Below are positions 1 to 8,154 of a stretch of 64,000 nt of DNA, in pieces. The translations under genes and the position numbers were made by a program. The notes beneath the pieces were generated by a model. That model ran no database searches. It was given only the letters and a program-made list of their open reading frames with translations, and was not told the DNA's origin. The stretch's first letter is position 1. Each line of letters starts with the position of its first letter. This DNA is from Cupriavidus sp. MP-37 (lineage in GTDB: Bacteria > Pseudomonadota > Gammaproteobacteria > Burkholderiales > Burkholderiaceae): contig NZ_CP085344.1 in NCBI RefSeq assembly GCF_020618415.1, positions 2,503,001-2,567,000 on the forward strand, in the 5' to 3' direction.

Positions 1-762
1 GGCAAGACGTCCATCCAGGTCATCGAGCGCATGATGACCCTGCTCGACGCCCTCGCCCAGCATGCCGACCCGGTCAGCCTGAAAGAGCTGTCGCTGGCCA
101 CCGGCCTGCATCCTTCCACCGCGCACCGCATCCTCAACGATATGGTCGCCTGCCGCTTTGTCGACCGCTCCGATCCGGGCAGCTACCGGCTCGGCATGCG
201 GCTGCTGGAGCTGGGCAACCTGGTCAAGGCGCGCCTGTCGGTGCGCGACGCGGCGCTGGCGCCGATGCGCGCGCTGCACCGCGTCACCGGCCAGACCGTC
301 AACCTGTCGGTGCGCCAGGGCGACGAGATCGTCTATATCGAGCGCGCGTACAGCGAGCGCTCGGGCATGCAGGTGGTGCGCGCCATCGGCGGCCGCGCCC
401 CGCTGCACCTGACCTCGGTGGGCAAGCTGTTCCTGGCGGCCGACGAGTCGGCGCGCGTGCGCAACTACGCCACCCGCACCGGGCTGGCCGGCCACACCCG
501 CACCTCGATCACCGACCTGGCCAAGCTGGAGCGTGAACTCAACTGGGTCCGCACCAACGGCTACGCCCGCGACAACGAAGAGCTGGAGCTCGGGGTGCGC
601 TGCATCGCCGCCGGCATCTATGACGACTCACGCCGGCTGGTGGCGGGCCTGTCGTTGTCGGCACCGGCGGACCGGCTCCAGGACAGCTGGCTGCAGAACC
701 TGAAGGACACCGCCCTGCAGATCTCGCGCGGCATGGGCTATGTGACCGAAGCCGCCGCCTGA
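1..762 (+). CDS. IclR-family transcriptional regulator, 5' end outside window
   Basis: The reading frame is open from the first base (GKTSIQVIERMM...), so the first few codons lie upstream of the window. The N-terminal winged helix-turn-helix is visible (SLKELSLATGLHPSTAHRIL), followed by the IclR effector-binding domain (VGKLFLAAD, then RGYARDNEELELGVRCIAAGI-like text near the end), which normally binds a small aromatic or carboxylic acid. Family length is about 250-270 residues, so little is missing. It acts as a cytoplasmic DNA-binding regulator. The target is unknown because the divergent or upstream neighbour is not in the window. A hairpin terminator follows at 786-822, so it is not co-transcribed with the next gene. 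Confidence 0.9.
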   Translation, partial: GKTSIQVIERMMTLLDALAQHADPVSLKELSLATGLHPSTAHRILNDMVACRFVDRSDPGSYRLGMRLLELGNLVKARLSVRDAALAPMRALHRVTGQTVNLSVRQGDEIVYIERAYSERSGMQVVRAIGGRAPLHLTSVGKLFLAADESARVRNYATRTGLAGHTRTSITDLAKLERELNWVRTNGYARDNEELELGVRCIAAGIYDDSRRLVAGLSLSAPADRLQDSWLQNLKDTALQISRGMGYVTEAAA

Positions 763-785
763 GGCCCACCGCGCCATTTGCCGCC

Positions 786-822
786 AACGCGCGGGCTGCC
801 GGCAAGGCAGTCCGCGCGTTTT
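786..822 (+). terminator. Rho-independent terminator after the IclR gene
   Basis: 15-base arms at 786-800 and 806-820 with one G-T pair and a 5-base loop, ending in TTTT. It separates the IclR gene from the GntR gene. Confidence 0.75.
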
Positions 823-887
823 GCCTTCGGGGGAATGGCATCTTGATGTCAGGGTTTACCCGTTGTTTTCAGATAACCAGCAAACCT

Positions 888-893
888 TATAAT
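888..893 (+). promoter_or_regulatory. -10 element of the GntR gene, close to its start codon
   Basis: Perfect TATAAT at 888-893. A poor -35 (TTGTTT at 863-868, 19-base spacer) precedes it. Transcription would begin near 900, only one or two bases before the ATG at 902, so the message may be leaderless. Confidence 0.5.
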
Positions 894-901
894 CGACGGC
901 C

Positions 902-1651
902 ATGCGAACCCGCACCGTCACCCTTACCGAACAGGTCACGCGCCAGCTGCGCGCCGAGATCGAAAGCGGCACCTACCCCGTCGGCAGCCGCCTGCCGACC
1001 GGCCGGCAGCTGGCCGAGCAATACGGCGTCAGCGCCGCCGTGATCCGCGAAGTCACCGAGCACCTGCGCTCGCAGGGCTTTGTCGAATCGCGCCAGGGGG
1101 TCGGCTGCACGGTGCGCTCGCGCACCGGCGCAGCCGGCTTCCAGCTGCCGCGCGAGCCCGAACTCGGCGCCGGCGAGCTGGCCGACCTGTACGACCTGCG
1201 CATCGACCTGGAAGGCGCCGCCGCGGAACTGGCCGCGGTGCGCCGCACCGATGACGACGTGGCCGCGCTGACGGCGCTGCTGCAGCGCCTGCAGGCGCGG
1301 CTCTACGATCCGCAGCCGGCCGCCGACCTCGACGCAGCTTTCCATATCGGCATCGCCGCCGCCACGCACAACCCGTACTACCGCCAGCTGCTGCAGTACC
1401 TGAACCTGCAGCTGCACCAGGCCGTCGCCACCGCGCGTGCCAATACGCTGCGCCAGCCAGGGCTGGCCGAGACCGTGCAGGCCGAACACGAGGCCATCGT
1501 CGCGGCGATCCGCCGCGGCGATGCCGGCGCGGCGCGTGCGGCCGCGGTGGCGCACCTGCAGAACGCCGCGCGCCGCCTCGGGCTGACGCTGCGCGCGCGC
1601 GCCGGCACAACCACGGCGGCGCGCGCTGCCACGCCCGCATCCCTTTCCTGA
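902..1651 (+). CDS. GntR-family regulator, FadR/FCD subfamily
   Basis: 249 residues. The N-terminal GntR winged helix (about residues 8-75: SRLPTGRQLAEQYGVSAAVIREVTEHL) is followed by an all-helical FCD ligand domain. Its metal/ligand histidines are visible in AAFHIGIAAATHNPYY, AEHEAIVAAI and VAHLQNAARRL. FCD regulators usually sense a small carboxylate that is the substrate of the neighbouring enzyme. Only 15 bases separate it from the FAD-linked dehydrogenase at 1667 on the same strand, so it very probably controls that gene and itself. The ATG at 902 is the only plausible start that keeps the whole HTH, and a TATAAT lies only 8 bases upstream of it. Confidence 0.9.
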   Translation: MRTRTVTLTEQVTRQLRAEIESGTYPVGSRLPTGRQLAEQYGVSAAVIREVTEHLRSQGFVESRQGVGCTVRSRTGAAGFQLPREPELGAGELADLYDLRIDLEGAAAELAAVRRTDDDVAALTALLQRLQARLYDPQPAADLDAAFHIGIAAATHNPYYRQLLQYLNLQLHQAVATARANTLRQPGLAETVQAEHEAIVAAIRRGDAGAARAAAVAHLQNAARRLGLTLRARAGTTTAARAATPASLS

Positions 1652-1666
1652 GACCACACCACCATC

Positions 1667-3079
1667 ATGCAAAACGGATCCTTTGCCCAGCGGCTCACCG
1701 AAGCGCTCGGCCCCGACACCGCGCTGACCCATCCCGACGATATCGCGCCGTGGCTGTCCGACTGGCGCGGCATTTACCGCGGCCAGGCACAGGCGGTGCT
1801 GCGGCCCCGTAGCGTCGACGAGGTGTCGCGCGCGCTGGCGCTGTGCCAGCAGGCTGCGGTGCCGGTGGTGCCGCGCGGCGGCAATACCGGCCTGTGCGGC
1901 GGCGCCACGCCCGATGCGCGCGCGCAGAACGTGGTGCTGAGCCTGGACCGCATGAACGCGGTGCGCTCGCTCGACACCATCGCCAACACCATGGTGGCCG
2001 AGGCCGGCTGCATCCTGGGCAACCTGCGCCGCGCCGCGCAGGACGCCAACCGCTTGCTGCCGCTGTCGCTGGCCGCCGAGGATTCGTGCCAGATCGGCGG
2101 CAACCTGGCCACCAATGCCGGCGGCGTCAACGTGGTGCGCTATGGCATGACGCGCGAGCTGGTGCTGGGGGTCGAGGCCGTGCTGCCGAACGGCGAGGTC
2201 TTCCACGGGCTGCGCACGCTGCGCAAGGACAATACCGGCTACGACCTGAAGCAGCTGCTGATCGGCTCCGAAGGCACGCTCGGCGTGATCACAGCGGCGG
2301 CGCTGCGCCTGTTCCCGCGCACCGATACGCGCAGCGTGGTGCTGGCGGCGGTGGCCTCGCCCGCGCAGTCGCTGGCGCTCTATGAGTTGCTGTTCGAGCA
2401 ATGCGGCGCACGCCTGCAGGCCTTCGAGTTCTTTACCGGCGATTGCCTGGACCTGGTGCTGACGCACGCGGAAGGCGTGCAGGAACCGTTCGCGCAGCGC
2501 TACCCGGCCTATGTGCTGGTGGAGCTGGCCGACACCACCGATGAGGCGGCGCTGAACGCGCTGCTGGAACGCGTCATCGGCGAGGCACTGGAACGTGAGC
2601 TGTGCCTCGATGCCGCGGTCTCGGCTTCGCTGGCGCAACTGCAGGCGCTGTGGAAGCTGCGCGAGGAGATCTCCGAAGCGCAGCGCGCCGATGGCCCGCA
2701 CCTCAAGCACGACGTGTCGCTGCCGATCGAGCAGATCCCGGCCTTCATGGCGTCGATGCAAGCCCGGCTGCGTGCGCTCGATGGCGCGATCCGGCCCTTT
2801 GTGTTCGGGCACTTCGGCGACGGCAACCTGCACTACAACCTGTCGCGCCCGGCCGGCGCCCCCAAGGACTGGGCCGCCACGCACGGCGAAGCCGTGACCG
2901 ATGCGGTGCTGGACGAGGTGATGCGTTACGGCGGCAGCATCAGCGCCGAGCATGGCATCGGCCAGCTCAAGCGCCATGCCTTCCTGGCGGTGAAGGATCC
3001 GCTGGAATTGCGCCTGATGCGCGAGATCAAGGCGGTGTTCGACCCCGCCGGCATCATGAACCCCGGCAAGCTGCTCTGA
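1667..3079 (+). CDS. FAD-linked 2-hydroxyacid dehydrogenase (GlcD/D-2-hydroxyglutarate dehydrogenase type)
   Basis: 470 residues. The PCMH-type FAD-binding domain occupies the N-terminal half (PRGGNTGLCGGATP, then NLATNAGGVNVVRYG and GSEGTLGVIT). The FAD-oxidase C-terminal domain carries the family signatures GHFGDGNLHYNL and SAEHGIGQLKR. Members oxidise D-2-hydroxyacids (D-2-hydroxyglutarate, D-lactate, glycolate) and pass electrons to the respiratory chain. The sequence alone does not fix the substrate. It lacks the iron-sulfur motifs of fused D-lactate dehydrogenases. It probably forms a two-gene operon with the GntR regulator just upstream and ends at a bidirectional terminator. Confidence 0.88.
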   Translation: MQNGSFAQRLTEALGPDTALTHPDDIAPWLSDWRGIYRGQAQAVLRPRSVDEVSRALALCQQAAVPVVPRGGNTGLCGGATPDARAQNVVLSLDRMNAVRSLDTIANTMVAEAGCILGNLRRAAQDANRLLPLSLAAEDSCQIGGNLATNAGGVNVVRYGMTRELVLGVEAVLPNGEVFHGLRTLRKDNTGYDLKQLLIGSEGTLGVITAAALRLFPRTDTRSVVLAAVASPAQSLALYELLFEQCGARLQAFEFFTGDCLDLVLTHAEGVQEPFAQRYPAYVLVELADTTDEAALNALLERVIGEALERELCLDAAVSASLAQLQALWKLREEISEAQRADGPHLKHDVSLPIEQIPAFMASMQARLRALDGAIRPFVFGHFGDGNLHYNLSRPAGAPKDWAATHGEAVTDAVLDEVMRYGGSISAEHGIGQLKRHAFLAVKDPLELRLMREIKAVFDPAGIMNPGKLL

Positions 3080-3098
3080 CGGCTGCCGCGATCAAAGC

Positions 3099-3128
3099 AA
3101 AACGCGCCGCAATGCGGCGCGTTTTTTT
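3099..3128. terminator. Bidirectional terminator between convergent genes
   Basis: 9-base arms ACGCGCCGC at 3102-3110 and GCGGCGCGT at 3114-3122 around a 3-base loop, with a run of T downstream and A upstream. It can end both the dehydrogenase gene (plus) and pbpG (minus). Confidence 0.85.
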
Positions 3129-3147
3129 CCGGTCGGACGTGCAGGAC

Positions 3148-4365
3148 TCAGATGCCGCGCGATTGCTGCGAGGCCAGCACCGCATGGGCGCTGCCCGGAC
3201 CCTGCGTCAGGTTCGGCGAGGACGGGAAGCCGCGCTGCGGCGACGACGGCGAATGCTCGAGCCAGTCCTTGACCCGGTTGGCATCGGCAAAGCGCGACAG
3301 CTTGCCGGCCGAATCCAGGAACACCATCACCACGTTGCGGCCGTGCACACGGGCCTGCATCACCAGGCACTGGCCGGCCTCGGAGATAAAGCCGGTCTTC
3401 TGCAGGCCGATCTCCCAGTTGCCGCCGCGCACCAGGCGGTTGGTGCTGACGTAATGCTGGGTGCGGCCCAGCACGTTGACTTCATGCTCGGTCTGGGTCG
3501 AGTACTCGCGGATGATCGGGTTGCGGTACGCGGCATTGACCATGCGCACCAGGTCGGTCGCGCTCGACACGTTACTGCTCGACAGGCCGCTGGAATCGAC
3601 GAAATGGCTGTCATTCATGCCAAGCTCGCGCGCCTTGCGGTTCATGGCCTGGACAAAGGCCGGCAGGCCGCCCGGATAGTGCCGGCCCAGCGCCGAAGCG
3701 GCGCGGTTCTCGGACGACATCAAGGCCAGCAGCAGCAGTTCCTGGCGCGTCAGCTGCGTGCCGAAGCGCAGGCGCGAGCTGCTGTGCTTCTCGGTATCGC
3801 GGTCTTCCTCGGTGATGGTCAGCACCTCATCCATCGGCAGGCGCGAGTCCATCACCACCAGCGCGGTCATCAGCTTGGTGATCGAAGCAATCGGCAGCAC
3901 GGCGCTGGCATTCTTCTGGAACAGTACCTCGTTGGAGTTCTGGTCCATCACCAGGGCCACGCTGGAGCGCAAGGCCAGGGCATCGTCGGTGTCGCGCAGG
4001 CCCATGGCCTCGCCCAGCGAGGGCTTGGACGGCGTAAACGCCGCCCGCACAGGGGCCGCGCGCTGCGCCACCACGACGTGGCGCTTGCCCTTCTTCAGCA
4101 CCACCACCTTGCGCGCCGATCGTGCTTCGCTCTTGGCAACCTTGGCGTTGCGCGAACTTTTGGCAACTGGCCTGGCCGCAGTCTTTTTCTCGGCTTTAGC
4201 GGATTGGGCCTGCTTTTTGGTTGTTTTTTGCGTGGATGCGGCCTTGGTGGCCGCTTCGGCCACGGGCACCGCGACCATCGACACCGACACCAGTACCGCG
4301 GCGGCGACGGCGGACAAGGGTGTGGAGCCGAAGAATCTGGAGAAAATGGAATCAGACCGGAACAT
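3148..4365 (-). CDS. pbpG: D-alanyl-D-alanine endopeptidase (PBP7 type)
   Basis: 405 residues from the ATG at 4365. Peptidase S11 family: periplasmic cleavage of peptidoglycan cross-links. Motifs in order are S161-I-T-K164 (catalytic serine and lysine), S218-E-N220 and KTG near QKTGFISEAG. A signal peptide (about residues 1-38, ending VAEAA) is followed by a Lys/Ala-rich linker up to about residue 110, longer than in E. coli PBP7. An upstream in-frame ATG at 4473 was rejected: it lies upstream of a good promoter (-10 at 4394-4399, -35 at 4417-4422), and the residues it would add are not signal-like. Single gene ending at the bidirectional terminator. Confidence 0.92.
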   Translation of the reverse strand: MFRSDSIFSRFFGSTPLSAVAAAVLVSVSMVAVPVAEAATKAASTQKTTKKQAQSAKAEKKTAARPVAKSSRNAKVAKSEARSARKVVVLKKGKRHVVVAQRAAPVRAAFTPSKPSLGEAMGLRDTDDALALRSSVALVMDQNSNEVLFQKNASAVLPIASITKLMTALVVMDSRLPMDEVLTITEEDRDTEKHSSSRLRFGTQLTRQELLLLALMSSENRAASALGRHYPGGLPAFVQAMNRKARELGMNDSHFVDSSGLSSSNVSSATDLVRMVNAAYRNPIIREYSTQTEHEVNVLGRTQHYVSTNRLVRGGNWEIGLQKTGFISEAGQCLVMQARVHGRNVVMVFLDSAGKLSRFADANRVKDWLEHSPSSPQRGFPSSPNLTQGPGSAHAVLASQQSRGI

Positions 4366-4393
4366 GATTCGTTCAGCGCATAGGAATGGCGCT

Positions 4394-4422
4394 AGTGTAG
4401 GAAAGAAAGAAATTGTTAGCAA
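4394..4422 (-). promoter_or_regulatory. sigma70 promoter of pbpG
   Basis: Read on the minus strand: TTGCTA (4422-4417), a 17-base spacer, then TACACT (4399-4394). Transcription should begin about 20 bases before the ATG at 4365, which supports that start. Confidence 0.65.
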
Positions 4423-4488
4423 GATTAAAGACTTACAGACGCTCCTTAAAGTTCGATTCACATACATTTCCACATTACGAAAAAAGTT

Positions 4489-4502
4489 CGTGATGCATCA
4501 CG
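4489..4502. promoter_or_regulatory. 14-base perfect palindrome upstream of pbpG
   Basis: CGTGATGCATCACG is a perfect palindrome about 67 bases upstream of the pbpG -35 element, in otherwise gene-free DNA. It could be a dimer operator. The protein is not identifiable. Confidence 0.35.
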
Positions 4503-4638
4503 TCTGTGATCGAACACCGGCAGGCTTGACCCAAGCGCAGTCCGGTTCACCCTTGCTACCCCTTCGCAGCGACGAAGCCAATACGCACAGCCGTTGCCAG
4601 TTATCGGCCTCCATCGTTACATGTTGAAACAAATTTCA

Positions 4639-5352
4639 CTATGAGAGAAAACGCGCAAACCCGCTGACCGGCTCCCGTTCCGTGGTGAGGCGGTTTGCGA
4701 TGGCCTCCGGATCGGCGAAACCCAGCGACATGCCGCACACCACCATTTCTTCCGGTGGCAGCCGCAGGTGGCTGGCGATGATCTTGTGGAACTGCGCGAA
4801 CGCCGCCTGCGGGCAGGTATCGAGCCCGCGTGCCCGGGCGGCGACCATGATGCTCTGCAGGAACATGCCGTAGTCGAGCCAGCTGCCCTGCTCCATGATG
4901 CGGTCGATGGTGAAGATGATGCCCACCGGCGCATCGAAGAAACGGAAGTTGCGCGCGTGCTGCTCATGCATGCGCGCCTTGTCCTCGCGGCTGATCTCGA
5001 GCAGCCCGTACAGGTCCCAGCCCACCTTGCGGCGCCGCGACAGATAGGGGTCGGCCCATTCGCGCGGATAGTACGGATACTCTTCCCGGTACTTGCTGTC
5101 GCGCTCGGGATCTTCATAGGCGGCCAGCACGTCGGCGCACAGCTTCGCCTTGGCTTCGCCCGACAGCACGTAGACGCGCCACGGCTGCGTATTGGTGCCG
5201 GACGGCGCCCGGCTGGCCACCGCCAGGATCTCTTCGACGGTGCTGCGCGGCACGGGCGTATCGAGAAAGGCCCGCACCGATCGCCGCGTCAGGATCGCGC
5301 GATCCACGCAGTCCACGGCCTCCTGCGAGCCGAGTTGCTTCTCGTGGGACAT
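4639..5352 (-). CDS. Nitroreductase-family FMN oxidoreductase
   Basis: 237 residues. Typical nitroreductase fold: the FMN-binding start (AILTRRSVRAFLDTPVPR), APSGTNTQPW about 25 residues later, and the C-terminal half with the conserved glycine-rich turn (VVCGMSLGFADPEA). These homodimeric enzymes reduce nitro compounds, quinones or enones with NAD(P)H. The natural substrate here is unknown. Two ATGs are available (5361 and 5352). An AGGAG directly abuts the first and sits 8 bases before the second, so I chose 5352. It lies just downstream of the acyl-CoA thioesterase gene on the same strand, probably in one transcript. Confidence 0.88.
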   Translation of the reverse strand: MSHEKQLGSQEAVDCVDRAILTRRSVRAFLDTPVPRSTVEEILAVASRAPSGTNTQPWRVYVLSGEAKAKLCADVLAAYEDPERDSKYREEYPYYPREWADPYLSRRRKVGWDLYGLLEISREDKARMHEQHARNFRFFDAPVGIIFTIDRIMEQGSWLDYGMFLQSIMVAARARGLDTCPQAAFAQFHKIIASHLRLPPEEMVVCGMSLGFADPEAIANRLTTEREPVSGFARFLS

Positions 5353-5377
5353 CTTGTTCATCTCCTGTTGCCCCGTC

Positions 5378-5848
5378 CTATTCCGGTGCGCCCGTCATCG
5401 CACCTGTCACCGCGCCCGCCGCCGCCAACGACAGCAGCGCTTCGCGCAACGCGCCCGGCAACGGTACCGGCCGGCGTGTCGCGCGATCGACATAGACGTG
5501 GATGAAATGCCCTTGCGCGGCAGCGACCTCGTTGTCGCCGCTGAACAGGCCGACCTCATAGCGCACGCTCGACGTGCCCAGCCTGGCTACGCGTAAACCC
5601 GCTACCACGGTCTCGGGAAAGCTGAGCGACGAGAAGTAGTTGCACTGGGTCTCGATCACCAGCCCGATGGTGTCGCCCGACGTGACATCGAGCACGCCCT
5701 GCCGGATCAGGTAGGTATTCACCACGGTGTCAAAATAACTGTAGTAGACAACGTTGTTAACGTGGCCATAGACATCGTTGTCCATCCAACGCGTAGTGAT
5801 CGGTTGGAAATACGGATAGGCACTGCGCGATTCGGCTTGGGGTTTCAT
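5378..5848 (-). CDS. Acyl-CoA thioesterase, 4-hydroxybenzoyl-CoA thioesterase family
   Basis: 156 residues, single hot-dog domain. The active-site segment is near the N-terminus: TTRWMDNDVYGHVNNVVYYS, with the family Asp and the GHVNN turn. A short Pro/Ala-rich tail ends the protein. It hydrolyses acyl- or aryl-CoA thioesters in the cytoplasm. The preferred acyl chain cannot be read from sequence. It is followed after about 25 bases by the nitroreductase. The 96 bases upstream of it hold no gene. Confidence 0.85.
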   Translation of the reverse strand: MKPQAESRSAYPYFQPITTRWMDNDVYGHVNNVVYYSYFDTVVNTYLIRQGVLDVTSGDTIGLVIETQCNYFSSLSFPETVVAGLRVARLGTSSVRYEVGLFSGDNEVAAAQGHFIHVYVDRATRRPVPLPGALREALLSLAAAGAVTGAMTGAPE

Positions 5849-5944
5849 GGGGCGAGAAGAAGACAGGGCGCGAGACAGGACGCGAGACAGTACGAAATAC
5901 GAATATTCTGAACCAGCGGCCGACGCGATACGAACGCACGGCGC

Positions 5945-6871
5945 CTAGCGGCGGATGACAAGCGCAACACCGAGCGCGGCCAGCACCATGCCGGCGGCCG
6001 CCAGCGGTGGGAAGCGCTCGCCGAACAGCAGCCAGGCCATCACCGCGGTAGTGGGCGGGGTCAGGTACATCAGGCTCGACACCTTGGTAGCCGCGCCCTG
6101 CCGGATCAGCAGGAACAGCAGCGAGATCGCGCCGATCGACAACGCCACCACCGACCACGCCAGCGCGCCGAGCATCGCGGCAGTCCACTGCACCTCCCGC
6201 GTCTCGAACAGGAACATGAACGGCACGCAGGCGAGCGCCGCCGCGGCGAACTGGATCACCGATCCCATGCGCAGGTCGAACACCGGGCAGAAATGCCGCT
6301 GGTAGACCGTGCCCACCGTGATGCTGAACAACGCGCCGCCGGCCAGGGCCAGGCTGGCCGGCGTCAGCCCGCTGGTGCCCAGCTTGTTCGCCACCACCAG
6401 CGCCACGCCGGCGATGCCAAGCAGCAGGCCCAGCCACTGGCGCGCGCCGATGCGCTCGCCCATGCGGGTGGCGATCAGCGCGGTCAGGATCGGCTGCATG
6501 CCGACGATCAGCGCCGATACGCCTGCCGGCATGCCGAGCTTGATCGCCGCCCAGACGCCGCCGAGATAACCGGCCTGCAGCAGCAGCCCGGCCACGGCAA
6601 TATGCCCGACCGCGCGCCAGTCGGTGGCGGTCGTGCCCGTCACGCGCGGCAACGGCACGCGCGCCAGCAGCACGAACGGCACCATCAGCACCAGCACGCC
6701 GGCAAAGCGCAGGAACAGGAAGGTCATCGGCTCCGCATACGGCATGCCGTATTTGGCGACGATAAAGCCGGTGCTCCAGATCAGCACGAACAGCCACGGC
6801 ATCGACGCCAACCACAGCGCGGCGCGCGGGCTGGCCGCGCCGCTGCGGCCTGACTCGATCACCTCGCTCAT
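5945..6871 (-). CDS. EamA-family (DMT superfamily) inner-membrane exporter
   Basis: 308 residues with about ten hydrophobic segments arranged as two EamA repeats; the first begins LFVLIWSTGFIVAKYGMPYAEP and the second near SVIQFAAAALACVPFMFLFE. The family exports amino acids or other metabolites, but the substrate is unknown. Its ATG at 6871 overlaps the stop codon of the histone-deacetylase-like gene by four bases (ATGA), so translation is coupled. The start agrees with the family, and no upstream residues are needed. Confidence 0.87.
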   Translation of the reverse strand: MSEVIESGRSGAASPRAALWLASMPWLFVLIWSTGFIVAKYGMPYAEPMTFLFLRFAGVLVLMVPFVLLARVPLPRVTGTTATDWRAVGHIAVAGLLLQAGYLGGVWAAIKLGMPAGVSALIVGMQPILTALIATRMGERIGARQWLGLLLGIAGVALVVANKLGTSGLTPASLALAGGALFSITVGTVYQRHFCPVFDLRMGSVIQFAAAALACVPFMFLFETREVQWTAAMLGALAWSVVALSIGAISLLFLLIRQGAATKVSSLMYLTPPTTAVMAWLLFGERFPPLAAAGMVLAALGVALVIRR

Positions 6872-7794
6872 GATGCAAGCCGCGCGGCAAGCTGCGCGTA
6901 GCGGGCGTGATATTGCGCGGCGAGCCGCACCGTCTGCGCATGGACGGCAACGGTGTCCTCGATCTGGTTGCCGTAGCCGCCGGCCATGGTCACCGCCACC
7001 GGCAGCCGGCGTGCCTGCGCCGCGTCGAACACCAAACGGTCGCGCTGTGCCAGGCCGGCCATGGTCAGTTTCAACCGCCCGAGCCGGTCGCCCTCGTGCG
7101 GGTCCGCGCCCGCGAGGTAAATCAGCAGGTCCGGCTCGAAGCGGCGGAACAGCGTGTCCAGCGCGGCCTGCAGCGCCTGCGCGTAGGCCTCGTCGTCGCA
7201 GCCATCCGGCAGGCCGACGTCGAGGTCGCTCGCTTCCTTGCGGAAGGGGTAATTCTTCTCGCCGTGCAGCGACAGCGTGAATACCGACGGATCGCCGTGC
7301 AGGATCGAGGCGGTGCCGTTGCCCTGATGCACGTCGAGGTCGATCACCGCCACCCGGCGCACCGCACCGTCGCGCTGCAGCACCCGCGCGGCGATCGCGG
7401 CATCGTTGAAGACGCAGAAGCCGCCGCCCTTGTCCGCATACGCGTGGTGCGTGCCGCCCGCCAGGTTCACGGCAATGCCTTCGCGCAGCGCGTTGCGGCA
7501 GGCCTCGATGGTGGCGCCCGCGGAACGGCGCGAGCGCTCCACCATCGCCTCTGACCACGGAAAGCCGATCTCGCGCTGGCGCGCCGCGTCGAGCGTACCG
7601 GCGGAGGCCGCCTCGACGTATTCCGCCGTGTGCGCCAGCAATAGCGCATCGTCGCCGGCGCGCGGCGCCTCAGCCAGGCGCAGCCCCGGCACCTGTGCCG
7701 ACACCGCGTCGCGCAACATGCTGTACTTGCGCATCGGGAAGCGATGTCCGGGCGGCAGCGGCAGCACGAAGTGGTCGGCGTAGAAAGCGAGCAT
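6868..7794 (-). CDS. Histone-deacetylase-superfamily hydrolase
   Basis: 308 residues. The zinc amidohydrolase signatures are present: GGTHHAYADKGGGFCVFND (catalytic histidine pair and general base), VIDLDVHQGNGTASIL (zinc-binding Asp and His) and the later LIYLAGADPHEGD. Bacterial members deacetylate small acetylated amines or acyl compounds, and the best known is the acetoin-utilisation protein AcuC. The substrate here is not known. Translational coupling with the EamA exporter downstream suggests that the hydrolase product or substrate is exported. The ATG at 7794 is near the start of the conserved domain. Confidence 0.87.
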   Translation of the reverse strand: MLAFYADHFVLPLPPGHRFPMRKYSMLRDAVSAQVPGLRLAEAPRAGDDALLLAHTAEYVEAASAGTLDAARQREIGFPWSEAMVERSRRSAGATIEACRNALREGIAVNLAGGTHHAYADKGGGFCVFNDAAIAARVLQRDGAVRRVAVIDLDVHQGNGTASILHGDPSVFTLSLHGEKNYPFRKEASDLDVGLPDGCDDEAYAQALQAALDTLFRRFEPDLLIYLAGADPHEGDRLGRLKLTMAGLAQRDRLVFDAAQARRLPVAVTMAGGYGNQIEDTVAVHAQTVRLAAQYHARYAQLAARLAS

Positions 7795-7954
7795 GGAAAA
7801 AGGCCTGGGCGATTCTGTTCACATCGTGTCGGGTTCCGGCCTCGGCCGGCCGTGCCGGCGCGGGCAGCCTGGCATGGTAGCACCCCTGCCCCGCCATTGC
7901 CGGCGAGCCTGGGAATGCCTATGGAGCCACTTTCCGCAGTTCCAACAATCCGGA

Positions 7955-7973
7955 TTTTGTGCGACGCACAAAA
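7955..7973. promoter_or_regulatory. Probable PhaR operator 1 (upstream of phaP1 -35)
   Basis: Perfect inverted repeat TTTTGTGC-GAC-GCACAAAA (8-base arms, 3-base spacer). It ends 6 bases before the -35 TTGACA of the phasin promoter. PhaR is known to repress phaP1 in Ralstonia eutropha by binding its promoter. Assignment of this repeat to PhaR is inference. Confidence 0.7.
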
Positions 7974-7979
7974 ATCTCC

Positions 7980-8007
7980 TTGACATTGATTTGGTCGCCC
8001 CTACAAT
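7980..8007 (+). promoter_or_regulatory. sigma70 promoter of phaP1
   Basis: TTGACA (7980-7985), 16-base spacer, TACAAT (8002-8007). Transcription should start near 8014, giving a leader of about 140 bases before the ATG at 8155. The 360 bases between 7795 and 8154 hold no other gene. Confidence 0.85.
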
Positions 8008-8015
8008 ACGGCTTG

Positions 8016-8028
8016 TTGCGGCGCACAA
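8016..8028. promoter_or_regulatory. Probable PhaR operator 2 (over the phaP1 start site)
   Basis: TTGCGGCGCACAA shares the core TGC-NNN-GCA and the right arm GCACAA with operator 1, but its left arm is imperfect. It lies directly over the expected transcription start. Confidence 0.55.
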
Positions 8029-8154
8029 ACGAATTGGCGCCCTGACCCTCACCCACGCGCCTGGGCTGGCCGAAGCGGGCAAAACACCGTCACGGTCCTG
8101 ACATCTAGGCGGCTTAACTTGCTTGACCTTGAAGTTCACCACTGGAGACCAGCA

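Noticed and set aside
887..2977. Very long open frames antisense to real genes (for example here, and at 9033-13631 and 13490-16450).
   Set aside because: High-GC DNA gives long chance frames opposite genes. They are rich in Arg, Ala, His and Gln and have no recognisable domain.
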